The translations under genes and the position numbers were made by a program. The notes beneath the pieces were generated by a model. The model saw only the letters and a program-made list of their open reading frames with translations. It was not told the origin of the DNA and made no database searches. Shown here piece by piece: positions 52,688 through 60,640 of a stretch of 64,000 nt of DNA (positions within the stretch are counted from its first letter, which is position 1; each line of letters starts with the position of its first letter). Origin of the DNA: Polaromonas sp. YR568 (GTDB taxonomy: Bacteria > Pseudomonadota > Gammaproteobacteria > Burkholderiales > Burkholderiaceae_C). The stretch spans positions 536,589-600,588 of the forward strand of contig NZ_FPBM01000002.1 of the NCBI RefSeq assembly GCF_900116715.1, read 5' to 3'.

Positions 52688-52867
52688 TTATTGCGGCGAG
52701 CCGGGCGGCAAAAAGCCGAGGCCCAGGCAACGCGGGCATTCTGTGATGACGGTCTGCTTTTCGACTTCGAAATCTTCGTTGATGTTTTCACTTTCGATGC
52801 GCAACTCGCCAGACCCCTGGCAATCAGGACACGAAATACGCTTGAACCCCACGGTTAGTTCCGACAC
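52688..52867 (-). CDS. Small CPxCG-type zinc ribbon protein, 59 aa
   Basis: Small gene starting at GTG 52867 with a near-perfect AGGAGG 6 bases upstream, ending at TAA 52688. Two DnaJ-like zinc knuckles are present: CPDCQGSG (residues 13-20) and CPRCLGLG (44-51), giving a four-Cys site. Between them is an acidic segment (SENINEDFEVEK). The function is unknown; such small Cys-rich proteins often assist folding or assembly. It lies between aceA and thrS, with terminators on both sides, so it is probably a single-gene transcript. Confidence 0.85.
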   Translation of the reverse strand: MSELTVGFKRISCPDCQGSGELRIESENINEDFEVEKQTVITECPRCLGLGFLPPGSPQ

Positions 52868-52941
52868 GGCAGCCTCCTCGAATTGATGTTCACAGTCGTG
52901 TTTTATGTAACAAACTGCACTCTACGCCAAAAAGCGCCCAC

Positions 52942-52979
52942 AAAAAAGCCCGGACAGGCCCTAAGTTCCTGTCCGGGCT
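52942..52979 (-). terminator. Terminator of aceA
   Basis: Perfect 12 bp stem AGCCCGGACAGG / CCTGTCCGGGCT with a 9-base loop, followed on the minus strand by TTTTTT. About 57 bases after the aceA stop codon. Confidence 0.92.
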
Positions 52980-53035
52980 AAAGCTGTACCTGTGAAGGCA
53001 CAAGCGTCTGGGTAATTTATCGGGTTGAAGTCAGC

Positions 53036-54355
53036 TCAGTGGAACTGCTCTTCTTCGGTGGAGCCGGTCAGCGCGGTCACGCTGGACTTGCCGCCCTGGA
53101 TGGTGGTGGTGACTTCGTCGAAGTAACCGGTGCCCACTTCCTGCTGGTGCGACACAAAGGTGTAGCCGCGGTCGCGTGCTGCGAATTCGGGCTCTTGCAC
53201 CTTCTCGACATAGGCGGTCATGCCGCGCTTGACGTAGTCTTGCGACAGGTCGTACATGTTGTACCACATGGAGTGGATACCGGCGAGCGTGATGAACTGG
53301 TACTTGTAACCCATGGCGCCGAGTTCGCGCTGGAACTTGGCGATGGTGGCGTCGTCCAGGTTTTTCTTCCAGTTGAACGACGGCGAGCAGTTGTAGGCCA
53401 GCATCTTGCCGGGGTGAACCTTGTGCACGGCGTCGGCAAACTTCTTCGCGAAGTCGAGGTCAGGCGTGCCGGTTTCGCACCACACCAGATCGGCGTACTC
53501 GGCGTAGGCGTTGGCGCGGGCAACAGCCTGGTCCAGGCCCTTGCGTGTCTTGTAGAAGCCTTCAGCCGTGCGTTCGCCAGTCAGGAAAGGCTTGTCGATC
53601 TCGTCGTAGTCGGAGGTCAGCAGGTCGGCCGCTTCAGCATCGGTGCGGGCAATCACCAGCGTGGGCACGCCGCACACGTCAGCCGCCATGCGGGCTGCGA
53701 TCAGCTTCTGGCAGGATTCGCGGGTCGGGAGCAGCACCTTGCCGCCCATGTGGCCGCACTTCTTGACGGATGCGAGCTGGTCTTCCCAGTGCACGCCGCC
53801 TGCGCCGGAGCGGATCATGGCCTTCATCAGTTCGAACGCATTGAGCACGCCGCCGAAGCCGGCTTCGGCATCTGCCACGATGGGAGCGAAGTAGTCGATG
53901 TAGCCCTTGTCACCGGCATCAATGCCCTTGGAGTGCTGGATTTCGTCAGCACGGCGGAAAGTGTTGTTGATGGTTTCAACGACCTTGGGCACCGAATCCA
54001 CCGGATACAGCGACTGGTCGGGGTACATCGACGAATAGGTATTGTTGTCAGCGGCAACTTGCCAGCCCGACAGATAAATGGCTTTGACGCCGGCCTTGAC
54101 CTGCTGCATGGCCTGGCCACCAGTGAGCGCGCCCAGGCAGTTGACGTAGGGTTCGCTGTGCAGGATGTTCCAGAGCTTTTCTGCACCGCGGCGGGCCAGG
54201 GTGTACTCGATGGGGAACGAGCCGCGCAGGCGGACCACGTCGGCAGCGCTGTAGCCGCGCTTGATACCTTTCCAGCGCGGGTTGGTGGCCCAGTCTTTTT
54301 CCAGGGCGGAAATCTGCTGGTCGCGGCTCAATTGTTCGGTCAGGGTTTGCGGCAT
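53036..54355 (-). CDS. aceA: Isocitrate lyase
   Basis: Splits isocitrate into succinate and glyoxylate, the first glyoxylate-shunt step, needed for growth on acetate, fatty acids and stored PHB. 439 residues. Signature KKCGHMGGK at 198-206 with catalytic C200; substrate-binding [12 protein letters not shown] and the C-terminal [10 protein letters not shown]...[10 protein letters not shown] lid match AceA (E. coli 434). Good ribosome site (GGAG). The AT-rich upstream region holds two phased palindromes (54419-54462). No malate synthase gene in the window. Confidence 0.97.
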   Translation of the reverse strand: MPQTLTEQLSRDQQISALEKDWATNPRWKGIKRGYSAADVVRLRGSFPIEYTLARRGAEKLWNILHSEPYVNCLGALTGGQAMQQVKAGVKAIYLSGWQVAADNNTYSSMYPDQSLYPVDSVPKVVETINNTFRRADEIQHSKGIDAGDKGYIDYFAPIVADAEAGFGGVLNAFELMKAMIRSGAGGVHWEDQLASVKKCGHMGGKVLLPTRESCQKLIAARMAADVCGVPTLVIARTDAEAADLLTSDYDEIDKPFLTGERTAEGFYKTRKGLDQAVARANAYAEYADLVWCETGTPDLDFAKKFADAVHKVHPGKMLAYNCSPSFNWKKNLDDATIAKFQRELGAMGYKYQFITLAGIHSMWYNMYDLSQDYVKRGMTAYVEKVQEPEFAARDRGYTFVSHQQEVGTGYFDEVTTTIQGGKSSVTALTGSTEEEQFH

Positions 54356-54418
54356 GGTGGGCTCCGTAGGTTGAAAAGAAAAGAGAAGAAATTGGCTAAC
54401 TCGATGGGTTAACTTTAA

Positions 54419-54462
54419 GTCTTCTACAAGACTTTGTGAAGCTCTTATGTCTTATATAAGAT
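54419..54462. promoter_or_regulatory. Two phased palindromic operators upstream of aceA
   Basis: GTCTTCTACAAGAC (54419-54432) and GTCTTATATAAGAT (54449-54462) share the form RTCTTNTAYAAGAY and start exactly 30 bp apart, nearly three helical turns. They lie 64-107 bp before the aceA start. Likely binding sites of one repressor or activator, protein unknown. Confidence 0.7.
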
Positions 54463-54561
54463 AAAAATAAAATCCAATAAAATCAACAATATTTACTTTA
54501 AATATCGCAATACAAAATTCAATTTCTTGCATTGAGAAATATTTTTGCAGCGCACCATTCT

Positions 54562-54584
54562 TTCATTCCATATTACGGAATGAA
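54562..54584. promoter_or_regulatory. TTCATTCC inverted repeat upstream of aceA
   Basis: Perfect 8 bp arms TTCATTCC / GGAATGAA around a 7-base spacer, about 210 bp from the aceA start. The whole 333 bp stretch 54356-54688 is strongly AT-rich between 54440 and 54610 and contains no gene. Could be a second regulator site. Confidence 0.5.
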
Positions 54585-54688
54585 TTTATCGAATGATGAA
54601 ATGCATCAGAAGCGACTGCTGCGCTTGCCGCGCGAAGTGAAGCACGCACGCCCTTCGGGGCAGGCCACTGGATCTCAGATGGTTTGAC

Positions 54689-55141
54689 TCAGGTCTTGTG
54701 GCTCATTCGATGCGCAACCCAGTCACCACCGGCGATGATGGGTTTGCCCTGCGTGCGTTCAGGCGCGATCTCATAGAGAACGCACACGAGCTCACGGGCT
54801 GCGTCAATCGCCCCGGGTAGAGCGTCCGACGCATCGAGCCGCACCGCCACTTCCCGCTTGGCGTATTCACCGGTTTGCTGCGGCCAAACCTCTTCGATCT
54901 CGTCGAGCACCCGTTCAAGTTCGGCCTCAACGGCATACACCTCGCCGTGCACCGTACCCTGCGCGCCCAGCACCAGCCCGGGATAACTACCCAGATGGTG
55001 CATCACGCCGGTCACGCAAGCCGGCCCTATCCAGCGCGGCGCCGGCCGCAGGCGGTTGATGTCCCGCTCTTCTCCCTTGCGCAGGGTGCCATAGACAAAA
55101 ACATAACGGGGAGTAGATGGCGACATCGCTTCGGGCTTCAT
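54689..55141 (-). CDS. Gamma-glutamylcyclotransferase-like (GGCT/YtfP) protein
   Basis: 150 residues. The GGCT-fold opening VFVYGTLRKGEERDI carries the YGTL substrate loop; a central Glu in VHGEVYAVEAEL is the probable catalytic acid. Family members release 5-oxoproline from gamma-glutamyl amines or amino acids. Start could also be ATG 55126. No partner gene. Interesting beside the GS-like ligase at 26 kb, but 28 kb apart and not linked in expression as far as can be seen. Confidence 0.82.
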   Translation of the reverse strand: MKPEAMSPSTPRYVFVYGTLRKGEERDINRLRPAPRWIGPACVTGVMHHLGSYPGLVLGAQGTVHGEVYAVEAELERVLDEIEEVWPQQTGEYAKREVAVRLDASDALPGAIDAARELVCVLYEIAPERTQGKPIIAGGDWVAHRMSHKT

Positions 55142-55259
55142 CGGTGATTCGGATCGAGCACTGAAAATTGAGGCATGATTTCAGCCTGCGCCTGGCAACG
55201 TCAGGCGATCTATTCAATCGACGGGCTGCAAGGCCGCTGCAACAGGAATTCCCAGTTTA

Positions 55260-56207
55260 ATGAACCGCATTGTGGCGTACGCCTGCCTCGCGCTCAGCAT
55301 GTCTTTGGTAGGCAGCTATGTAGCGCTTTCCAAGCCCCTGGTCGCCGCCCTGCCCGTCTTTTTGCTGGCCTGGCTGCGCTTTGGCATCGGCGGTGCGGCC
55401 ATGTTGCACTGGCTGAAAAAACCCGCAGAAGAAGCCCCCATGAGCCGGCAAACCGGCCAGTTGCTATTCCTCGAGTCCTTCCTGGGCAACTTCCTTTTTT
55501 CGATCTGCATGCTGTTTGGCGTGAGCATGACCAGCGCGGTGGCCGCCGGCGTCATCATGGCGTCCATTCCGGCGGCCGTGGCGCTGATGAGCTGGATGTT
55601 CCTGCGCGAGCGCATCGGCCTGCGGGTATGGGGCGCCGTGGCCTGCGCCGTCATTGGCATCGGCTTGGTATCGCTATCAAAAAATGAGCTTCCTGCGCAC
55701 GTCGCTACTGGGCTGGAGGCCGATTTAGCGTCCAAAAAGGCCTGGCTGGGCAATCTTCTGCTGGTGGGGGCGGTACTGTGCGAAGCCGCCTATGCCGTGA
55801 TCGGCAAGAAACTGACCGGCGTGCTCAGCCCCAAACGCATCACGGCGCTGATCAATCTCTGGGGTTTTGCGCTGATCACGCCTTTAGGGATCTGGATGGC
55901 CTGGAGTTTTGATTTCAGCCGCGTGGCGCCTTCGTCCTGGATGCTGCTGCTGTTTTACTCGCTGGCCGCCAGCGTCTGGACGGTCTGGCTCTGGATGACC
56001 GGACTCAAAACCATCCCCGCCAATCAGGCCGGTGTGTTTACCGTCATGCTGCCGGTCAGCGCCGCGGCCGTCGGTGTCATCGTTCTCGGTGAAACATTGA
56101 ACCCGACGCAGATCGGCGCCTTTGGCATCGCGCTGGCCGGTGTGGTGCTGGCTACTTTGCCGGGTCGGGGTCGGGAAACGCCTGCTCAGGCCGGGCCGCC
56201 GCACTGA
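55260..56207 (+). CDS. EamA-family (DMT superfamily) exporter
   Basis: 315 residues, ten hydrophobic helices in two EamA halves (about 1-145 and 165-300), typical RhaT/YdcZ-like metabolite exporter. The linker between the halves (about residues 138-162) is encoded by a copy of the short dispersed repeat. The last 56 bases overlap the end of the convergent potI gene. Substrate unknown. Confidence 0.9.
   Translation: MNRIVAYACLALSMSLVGSYVALSKPLVAALPVFLLAWLRFGIGGAAMLHWLKKPAEEAPMSRQTGQLLFLESFLGNFLFSICMLFGVSMTSAVAAGVIMASIPAAVALMSWMFLRERIGLRVWGAVACAVIGIGLVSLSKNELPAHVATGLEADLASKKAWLGNLLLVGAVLCEAAYAVIGKKLTGVLSPKRITALINLWGFALITPLGIWMAWSFDFSRVAPSSWMLLLFYSLAASVWTVWLWMTGLKTIPANQAGVFTVMLPVSAAAVGVIVLGETLNPTQIGAFGIALAGVVLATLPGRGRETPAQAGPPH
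55673..55741 (+). repeat. Short dispersed repeat, copy R3, inside the EamA gene
   Basis: GCTATCAAAAAATGAGCTTCCTGCGCAC...GGCTGGAGGCCGATTT; the order stem, GCGCAC, GGAGGCC fits the repeat family. In frame it encodes the hydrophilic loop between the two transporter halves. Confidence 0.5.
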
Positions 56208-57042
56208 TCTCGCGGTCCAGACGCTTTTGCCGGCGCATCACGGAGATGCTGTAGGCAATGATGCCCAGCGACACCACCGTGATCAAAATCGTGGCCGCCG
56301 CATAAATCGACGGGTTCACGCCGCGCCGGGCATAACTGAAGATCACCTGCGGCAAGGTCGTCACGCCAGGCCCCGACAAAAACTCGGAAATCACCACGTC
56401 GTCAAACGACAGCGTAAACGTGAGCAGCCAGGCCGACACCAGCGCCGGCGCAATGCTAGGCAAAGTCACCAGGAAGAACACCTGTATGGGCCGGCAGCCC
56501 AGGTCCATGGCAGCTTCTTCCAGCGTGCGGTCCATTTCACTGAGCCGTGACTGGATGACCACTGTGGCGTAAGCCATGCCCAGCAGCGTGTGCCCCGTCA
56601 CGATGGTGATAAAGCCCCGGTCCGGCCAGCCTATGGTGCGCTGCACCGCCACCATCAACAGCAGCAGGGCCAGGCCGATGATGACCTCGGGCATCACCAG
56701 CGGCGCATTCACCAGCCCATAAAACAGCGTGCGGCCGGTAAAACGCAAATAGCGCACCAGCACAAAGGCGGCAAAGCTGCCCAGCACCACCGACAAGGTG
56801 CCAGTGATCAGCGCGACTTTCAGCGACAGGAAAAAGCCCTCAACCAGCCGCGAATCCGACAAAAGCGCCTCATACCAGCGCAGGGAGAAGCCGGTGAAGA
56901 CACCGTCCTGCCGCGTGCTGTTGAAGGAAAAGACGATCAGGAAGATCAACGGGATATACAGGAAGAGATAGACCAGCCCCATCCACACCCGGCCTACGTT
57001 GCCCTCTACAAGGCGCTGGAAAGTTCTCATGCCGCTCTTCAT
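56152..57042 (-). CDS. potI: Putrescine ABC transporter permease (PotI/PotC-like)
   Basis: About 296 residues, six membrane helices, with the ABC permease EAA loop EEAAMDLGCRPIQVFFLVTLPSIAP. Starts near 57042, right after the potH stop (TGACATG); 57030 and 57063 are alternative starts. Final gene of potFGHI. Its last 56 bases are antisense to the end of the EamA gene. Confidence 0.92.
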   Translation of the reverse strand: MKSGMRTFQRLVEGNVGRVWMGLVYLFLYIPLIFLIVFSFNSTRQDGVFTGFSLRWYEALLSDSRLVEGFFLSLKVALITGTLSVVLGSFAAFVLVRYLRFTGRTLFYGLVNAPLVMPEVIIGLALLLLMVAVQRTIGWPDRGFITIVTGHTLLGMAYATVVIQSRLSEMDRTLEEAAMDLGCRPIQVFFLVTLPSIAPALVSAWLLTFTLSFDDVVISEFLSGPGVTTLPQVIFSYARRGVNPSIYAAATILITVVSLGIIAYSISVMRRQKRLDREISAAARPEQAFPDPDPAK

Positions 57043-57043
57043 G

Positions 57044-57985
57044 TCAGTGGCGCCCTTTTGCATCGCGGTCGCTGCTGGAGCGGTAGTAAAACGCCAGCGG
57101 CACCAGAATCAGCAGGATCATCACCACCGCCAGCGCCGATGCGCGCGGCCAGTTGTTGCTGCTGAACATTTCATCCCACACCACGCGGCCTATCATGATG
57201 TTTTCGGCGCCCCCCAGCAGCGAGGGGATGACGAACTCACCCACGCTGGGAATAAATACCAGCATGGAGCCGGCCACAATGCCCGATTTGCTGAGCGGGA
57301 CGGTGATCAGCCAGAAGGCCTTCCAGGCGCTCGCGCCAAGGTCATGGGCGGCCTCCAGCAGGCGGAAATCCATCTTCACCAGATTGGCATACAGCGGCAG
57401 GATCATGAAGGGGCAATACACATAGGTCATGCCCACCAGCATCGACACATCGGTGTAGAGCATCACCATAGGCTCATGGATGATGCCCAGCGAGATCAGC
57501 AGGTTGTTGAGCACGCCCTGGTCGGCCAGGATGCCCTTCCAGGCATACACGCGCAGCAAAAAGGACGTCCAGAACGGCAGCATGACCAGCATCAGCAAGG
57601 CCGGGCGAATCGAGGGCCGCGAGCGGGCGATGAAGTAGGCAAAGGGGTAGCCGATCACCAAGCACGACAGCGTGGTCAGCAAGGCGTATTTCAGCGAGGT
57701 CTTGTAGGCCTCCATATAGATGGTGTTGCCGAAGCCGCCCACCGCATCGGCCGCGCTGTCGATAAAGATCGATGCGTAGTTGTTGTAGCGCAGCATGACA
57801 TGCCACGATCCTTCGACCGTCTCGATCAGCGGTGCAAAGGGGTCTACGCCGTTGCCCATGTCCGTCACGCTGATGCGCAAGAGGATGAGGAAAGGCAGCA
57901 CAAAGAAAAGCAGCAGCCATGCATAGGGCACGCCGATCACGAAGCGCCGCCCCAGGTTGAGTTGAAGCCAGGAAGGGATTTTCAT
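57044..57985 (-). CDS. potH: Putrescine ABC transporter permease (PotH/PotB-like)
   Basis: 313 residues, six or so helices; EAA motif LEAAHDLGASAWKAFWLITVPLSKSG. Forms the membrane channel with PotI. 12 bases after the ATPase gene. Confidence 0.93.
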   Translation of the reverse strand: MKIPSWLQLNLGRRFVIGVPYAWLLLFFVLPFLILLRISVTDMGNGVDPFAPLIETVEGSWHVMLRYNNYASIFIDSAADAVGGFGNTIYMEAYKTSLKYALLTTLSCLVIGYPFAYFIARSRPSIRPALLMLVMLPFWTSFLLRVYAWKGILADQGVLNNLLISLGIIHEPMVMLYTDVSMLVGMTYVYCPFMILPLYANLVKMDFRLLEAAHDLGASAWKAFWLITVPLSKSGIVAGSMLVFIPSVGEFVIPSLLGGAENIMIGRVVWDEMFSSNNWPRASALAVVMILLILVPLAFYYRSSSDRDAKGRH

Positions 57986-57997
57986 CGCTACAGCGGC

Positions 57998-59101
57998 TTA
58001 TTGGGTCAGCACCACAGGCGCCGAATCGTCCCACCAGAAGAACACCGCATCCTCCCAGGTGATCAGGGAGCTTTCATGACGCGTGGTGTTGGTCTCGGTG
58101 ATCTTCACCCTGCGCCCGCCCGGCATTTCCACAATGAAGGTGTTGTAGCTGCCGAAATAGGCAATCTCGCGCACTTTGCCGGTGAAGAGATTGACGTTCA
58201 CGTCCGGCCTGGTTTTGTCGATATGGATCTTCTCAGGCCGCACCGCGATGGCCACCGACATGCCCAGCGTCCCGCTGATGCCGTGGCCGACATTGACCAC
58301 GCCCTGCTCCGTCGTGACCTCGCAGCGATCTGCCTCGTCCACCGTGAGCTCGCCTTCAAACATGTTGACGTTGCCGATGAAGTCGGCCACAAAACGGCAG
58401 TTGGGATGTTCGTAGATTTCCTTGGGCGTGCCCACCTGCAGCACGCGGCCGTGGCTCATCACGGCAATGCGGGAGGCCATGGCCATGGCCTCTTCCTGGT
58501 CGTGCGTCACCATGACGCAGGTCACGCCCACGGATTCAAGAATATTGACCAGCTCAAACTGCGTGCGTTCACGCAGCTTCTTGTCGAGAGCGCCCAGCGG
58601 TTCGTCCAGCAGCAGCAACTGGGGCCGTTTGGCCAGGCTGCGCGCCAGGGCCACGCGTTGCTGCTGACCGCCTGAGAGCTGGTGCGGCTTGCGTTTGGCA
58701 AAAGTCTCCAGCTGGACCAGCTTGAGCATCTCCTGCACGCGCGCCTCGATCTCGCCCTTGGGCATGCCTTCACGCTTGAGGCCGAAGGCAATGTTGTCCC
58801 ACACCGTCAGATGGGGGAAGAGCGCATACGACTGGAACATCATGTTGATGGGCCGTTCGTAGGGTGGAAATGACGCGATGTCCACGCCGTCCAGGATCAC
58901 TGAACCCTCGGTGGGTTTTTCAAAACCGGCGAGCATGCGCAGCAAGGTCGATTTGCCGCAACCGGAGCTGCCGAGCAGCGCGAAGATTTCGCCCTTATGG
59001 ATGGACAGGGACACATCGTCGACTGCCGCCACGCCATCAAACCGCTTGACCAGCTGGTCTGTCCGCAAAAATCCGTCGCCGGCCGAGAGGGGTAGATTCA
59101 T
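57998..59101 (-). CDS. potG: Putrescine ABC transporter ATP-binding protein (PotG/PotA-like)
   Basis: 367 residues. Walker A GSSGCGKST (44-52), ABC signature LSGGQQQRVALARSLA, Walker B LLLLDEPLGALD, and a TOBE domain in the C-terminal third. Start set at 59101; upstream codons are not conserved. Energises PotH/PotI. Confidence 0.94.
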   Translation of the reverse strand: MNLPLSAGDGFLRTDQLVKRFDGVAAVDDVSLSIHKGEIFALLGSSGCGKSTLLRMLAGFEKPTEGSVILDGVDIASFPPYERPINMMFQSYALFPHLTVWDNIAFGLKREGMPKGEIEARVQEMLKLVQLETFAKRKPHQLSGGQQQRVALARSLAKRPQLLLLDEPLGALDKKLRERTQFELVNILESVGVTCVMVTHDQEEAMAMASRIAVMSHGRVLQVGTPKEIYEHPNCRFVADFIGNVNMFEGELTVDEADRCEVTTEQGVVNVGHGISGTLGMSVAIAVRPEKIHIDKTRPDVNVNLFTGKVREIAYFGSYNTFIVEMPGGRRVKITETNTTRHESSLITWEDAVFFWWDDSAPVVLTQ

Positions 59102-59213
59102 GAACAGGGTTTCCTGCCGACTCAACAAGATGAAAAAAAGCTGCGCACACAACGCATTGCATGCACAGCCGGGGTCACACTGAAATCAGCGCTTGCCAGA
59201 GATCAGTAAAACG

Positions 59214-60377
59214 TCACTTGCCTTTTTTGAAGGCGGTGAACACATTGCTCATCGACTCGCGCGCCTCGTTGCTGAAGCTGGCCGGGGACACCATCTTCTT
59301 CAGGTTGTCTGCATCGGGGAAGACAGCCTTGTCTTGCGCGATTTCAGGCTTGACGTTGGGAATGCTGGCCTTGTTGGCCGTGGCGTAGCCCAGCTCGTTG
59401 GTCAGCGAAGCAGAGACGTCAGGGCGCAGCGAGTAGTTGATAAAGGCCAGCGCGTTGTTCGGGTGCTTGGCATCCTTCGGAATGGCTAGCGTGTCGAAGA
59501 AGATCAGGCCGCCGGTGCTGGGCAGCAGGGCTTCAACGTCGTTGCCGCTCTTGTTTTCAATGGCGCGGCCGCGCGCGATGTTGATGTCGCCGGCCCAGGC
59601 CAGGGCCACGCAGGCCTTGCCGCCGGCCAGGTCATCAATCATGGTGCTGGAGAACATGCGGATGTGCGGGCGAACCTTGGCCAGCATTTCAGCGGCGGCC
59701 TTGTGGTCGGCCGGGTCGTTGGAGTAGGCGTTTTTGCCCAGGTAGTGCATGGCCGGCGGCAGCACTTCGGTTGGCGAATCCAGGTAGGCGATGCCGCAGG
59801 ATTTGAGCTTGGCGGTGTAGACCGGGTTGAACACCAGGTCCCAGGCGTTTTCAGGCATGGGGGTGGAGCCCAGCGCCTTGGTCACCTTGGCTTTGTTGAT
59901 GCCGACGGTGGTGAAGCTCCAGGCCCAGGGGACGAGGTAGGCATTGCCCGGGTCGATGGTGCCCAGCTTTTCCATGATGGCCGGGTCGAGGTTGCCGTAG
60001 TTGGCGACCTTGGACTTGTCGAGCTTGGCGAGCAGGCCGCCGTCGATTTGCGGCTTGGCGAAGACGGCGCCCGGCACCACGATGTCGTAGCCGGTGTTGC
60101 CCGCGACCAGCTTGGCATGCAAGGCTTCGTTGTTTTCAAAGGTCTGGTAGTTGACCTTGATGCCGGTTTCTTTTTCGAAGTTGGCAACCATGTCTTTGGC
60201 GACATAGTCGGGCCAGTTGTAGACATTGAGCACCTTTTCTTCGGCGGGCGCCGCAGCGGGTGCGCTGGCAGCGGGGGCCGGTGTGGCAGCGACAGGCGCT
60301 TCCTCTTTTTTACCGCAACCTGCCAGCACGGCTAACAGGATGGTCGAGAACGCCAGATACCCAAGATGCTTTTTCAT
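59214..60377 (-). CDS. potF: Polyamine-binding lipoprotein (PotF/PotD-like)
   Basis: 387 residues. Lipobox LLAVLAGC with C21 makes it a lipoprotein rather than the soluble periplasmic form of E. coli; residues 26-46 are an Ala/Pro linker. Receptor part: LNVYNWPDYVAKDMVANFEKETGIKVNYQTFENNEAL, then PWAWSFTTVGIN and DDLAGGKACVALAWAGD (aspartates that hold the amine groups). First gene of potFGHI, with a 112 bp gap to potG. Putrescine is the probable ligand, from the family and gene order. Confidence 0.93.
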   Translation of the reverse strand: MKKHLGYLAFSTILLAVLAGCGKKEEAPVAATPAPAASAPAAAPAEEKVLNVYNWPDYVAKDMVANFEKETGIKVNYQTFENNEALHAKLVAGNTGYDIVVPGAVFAKPQIDGGLLAKLDKSKVANYGNLDPAIMEKLGTIDPGNAYLVPWAWSFTTVGINKAKVTKALGSTPMPENAWDLVFNPVYTAKLKSCGIAYLDSPTEVLPPAMHYLGKNAYSNDPADHKAAAEMLAKVRPHIRMFSSTMIDDLAGGKACVALAWAGDINIARGRAIENKSGNDVEALLPSTGGLIFFDTLAIPKDAKHPNNALAFINYSLRPDVSASLTNELGYATANKASIPNVKPEIAQDKAVFPDADNLKKMVSPASFSNEARESMSNVFTAFKKGK

Positions 60378-60640
60378 AATGTCCGCTACTCCTCTTAAAA
60401 CTTGGAAGTGAAACCAGGAAACACACGCAAAAATACAAGCAAAAATCAGACCGGAGCAATTGTATAAGAGGGCTTACGGCCCGGGGGCTTTTTATCCCTC
60501 TCCGGAGGCCCCAACCGGGCGCCCTGTCCGCTAACGTGGCAAATCCGCCTACAGCAGGACACGCCCATAGGCACCTGACACCCGGGCCCACCCTGCGTAC
60601 GCTAAAGGCCAGTCCTTTACCTTCAACTCAGGAGAAACCC

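Noticed and set aside
53039-54412. A 457-codon open frame on the plus strand
   Set aside because: Antisense to aceA, with no recognisable motif.
54689-55141. GGCT-like gene as the missing glutaminase partner of the Rieske-GS operon
   Set aside because: It lies 28 kb away, unlinked, and belongs to a different enzyme fold than the glutaminase-like proteins of aniline systems.
56999-58675. A 558-codon open frame on the plus strand
   Set aside because: Antisense to potH and potG; His/Gln-rich translation typical of a shadow frame.
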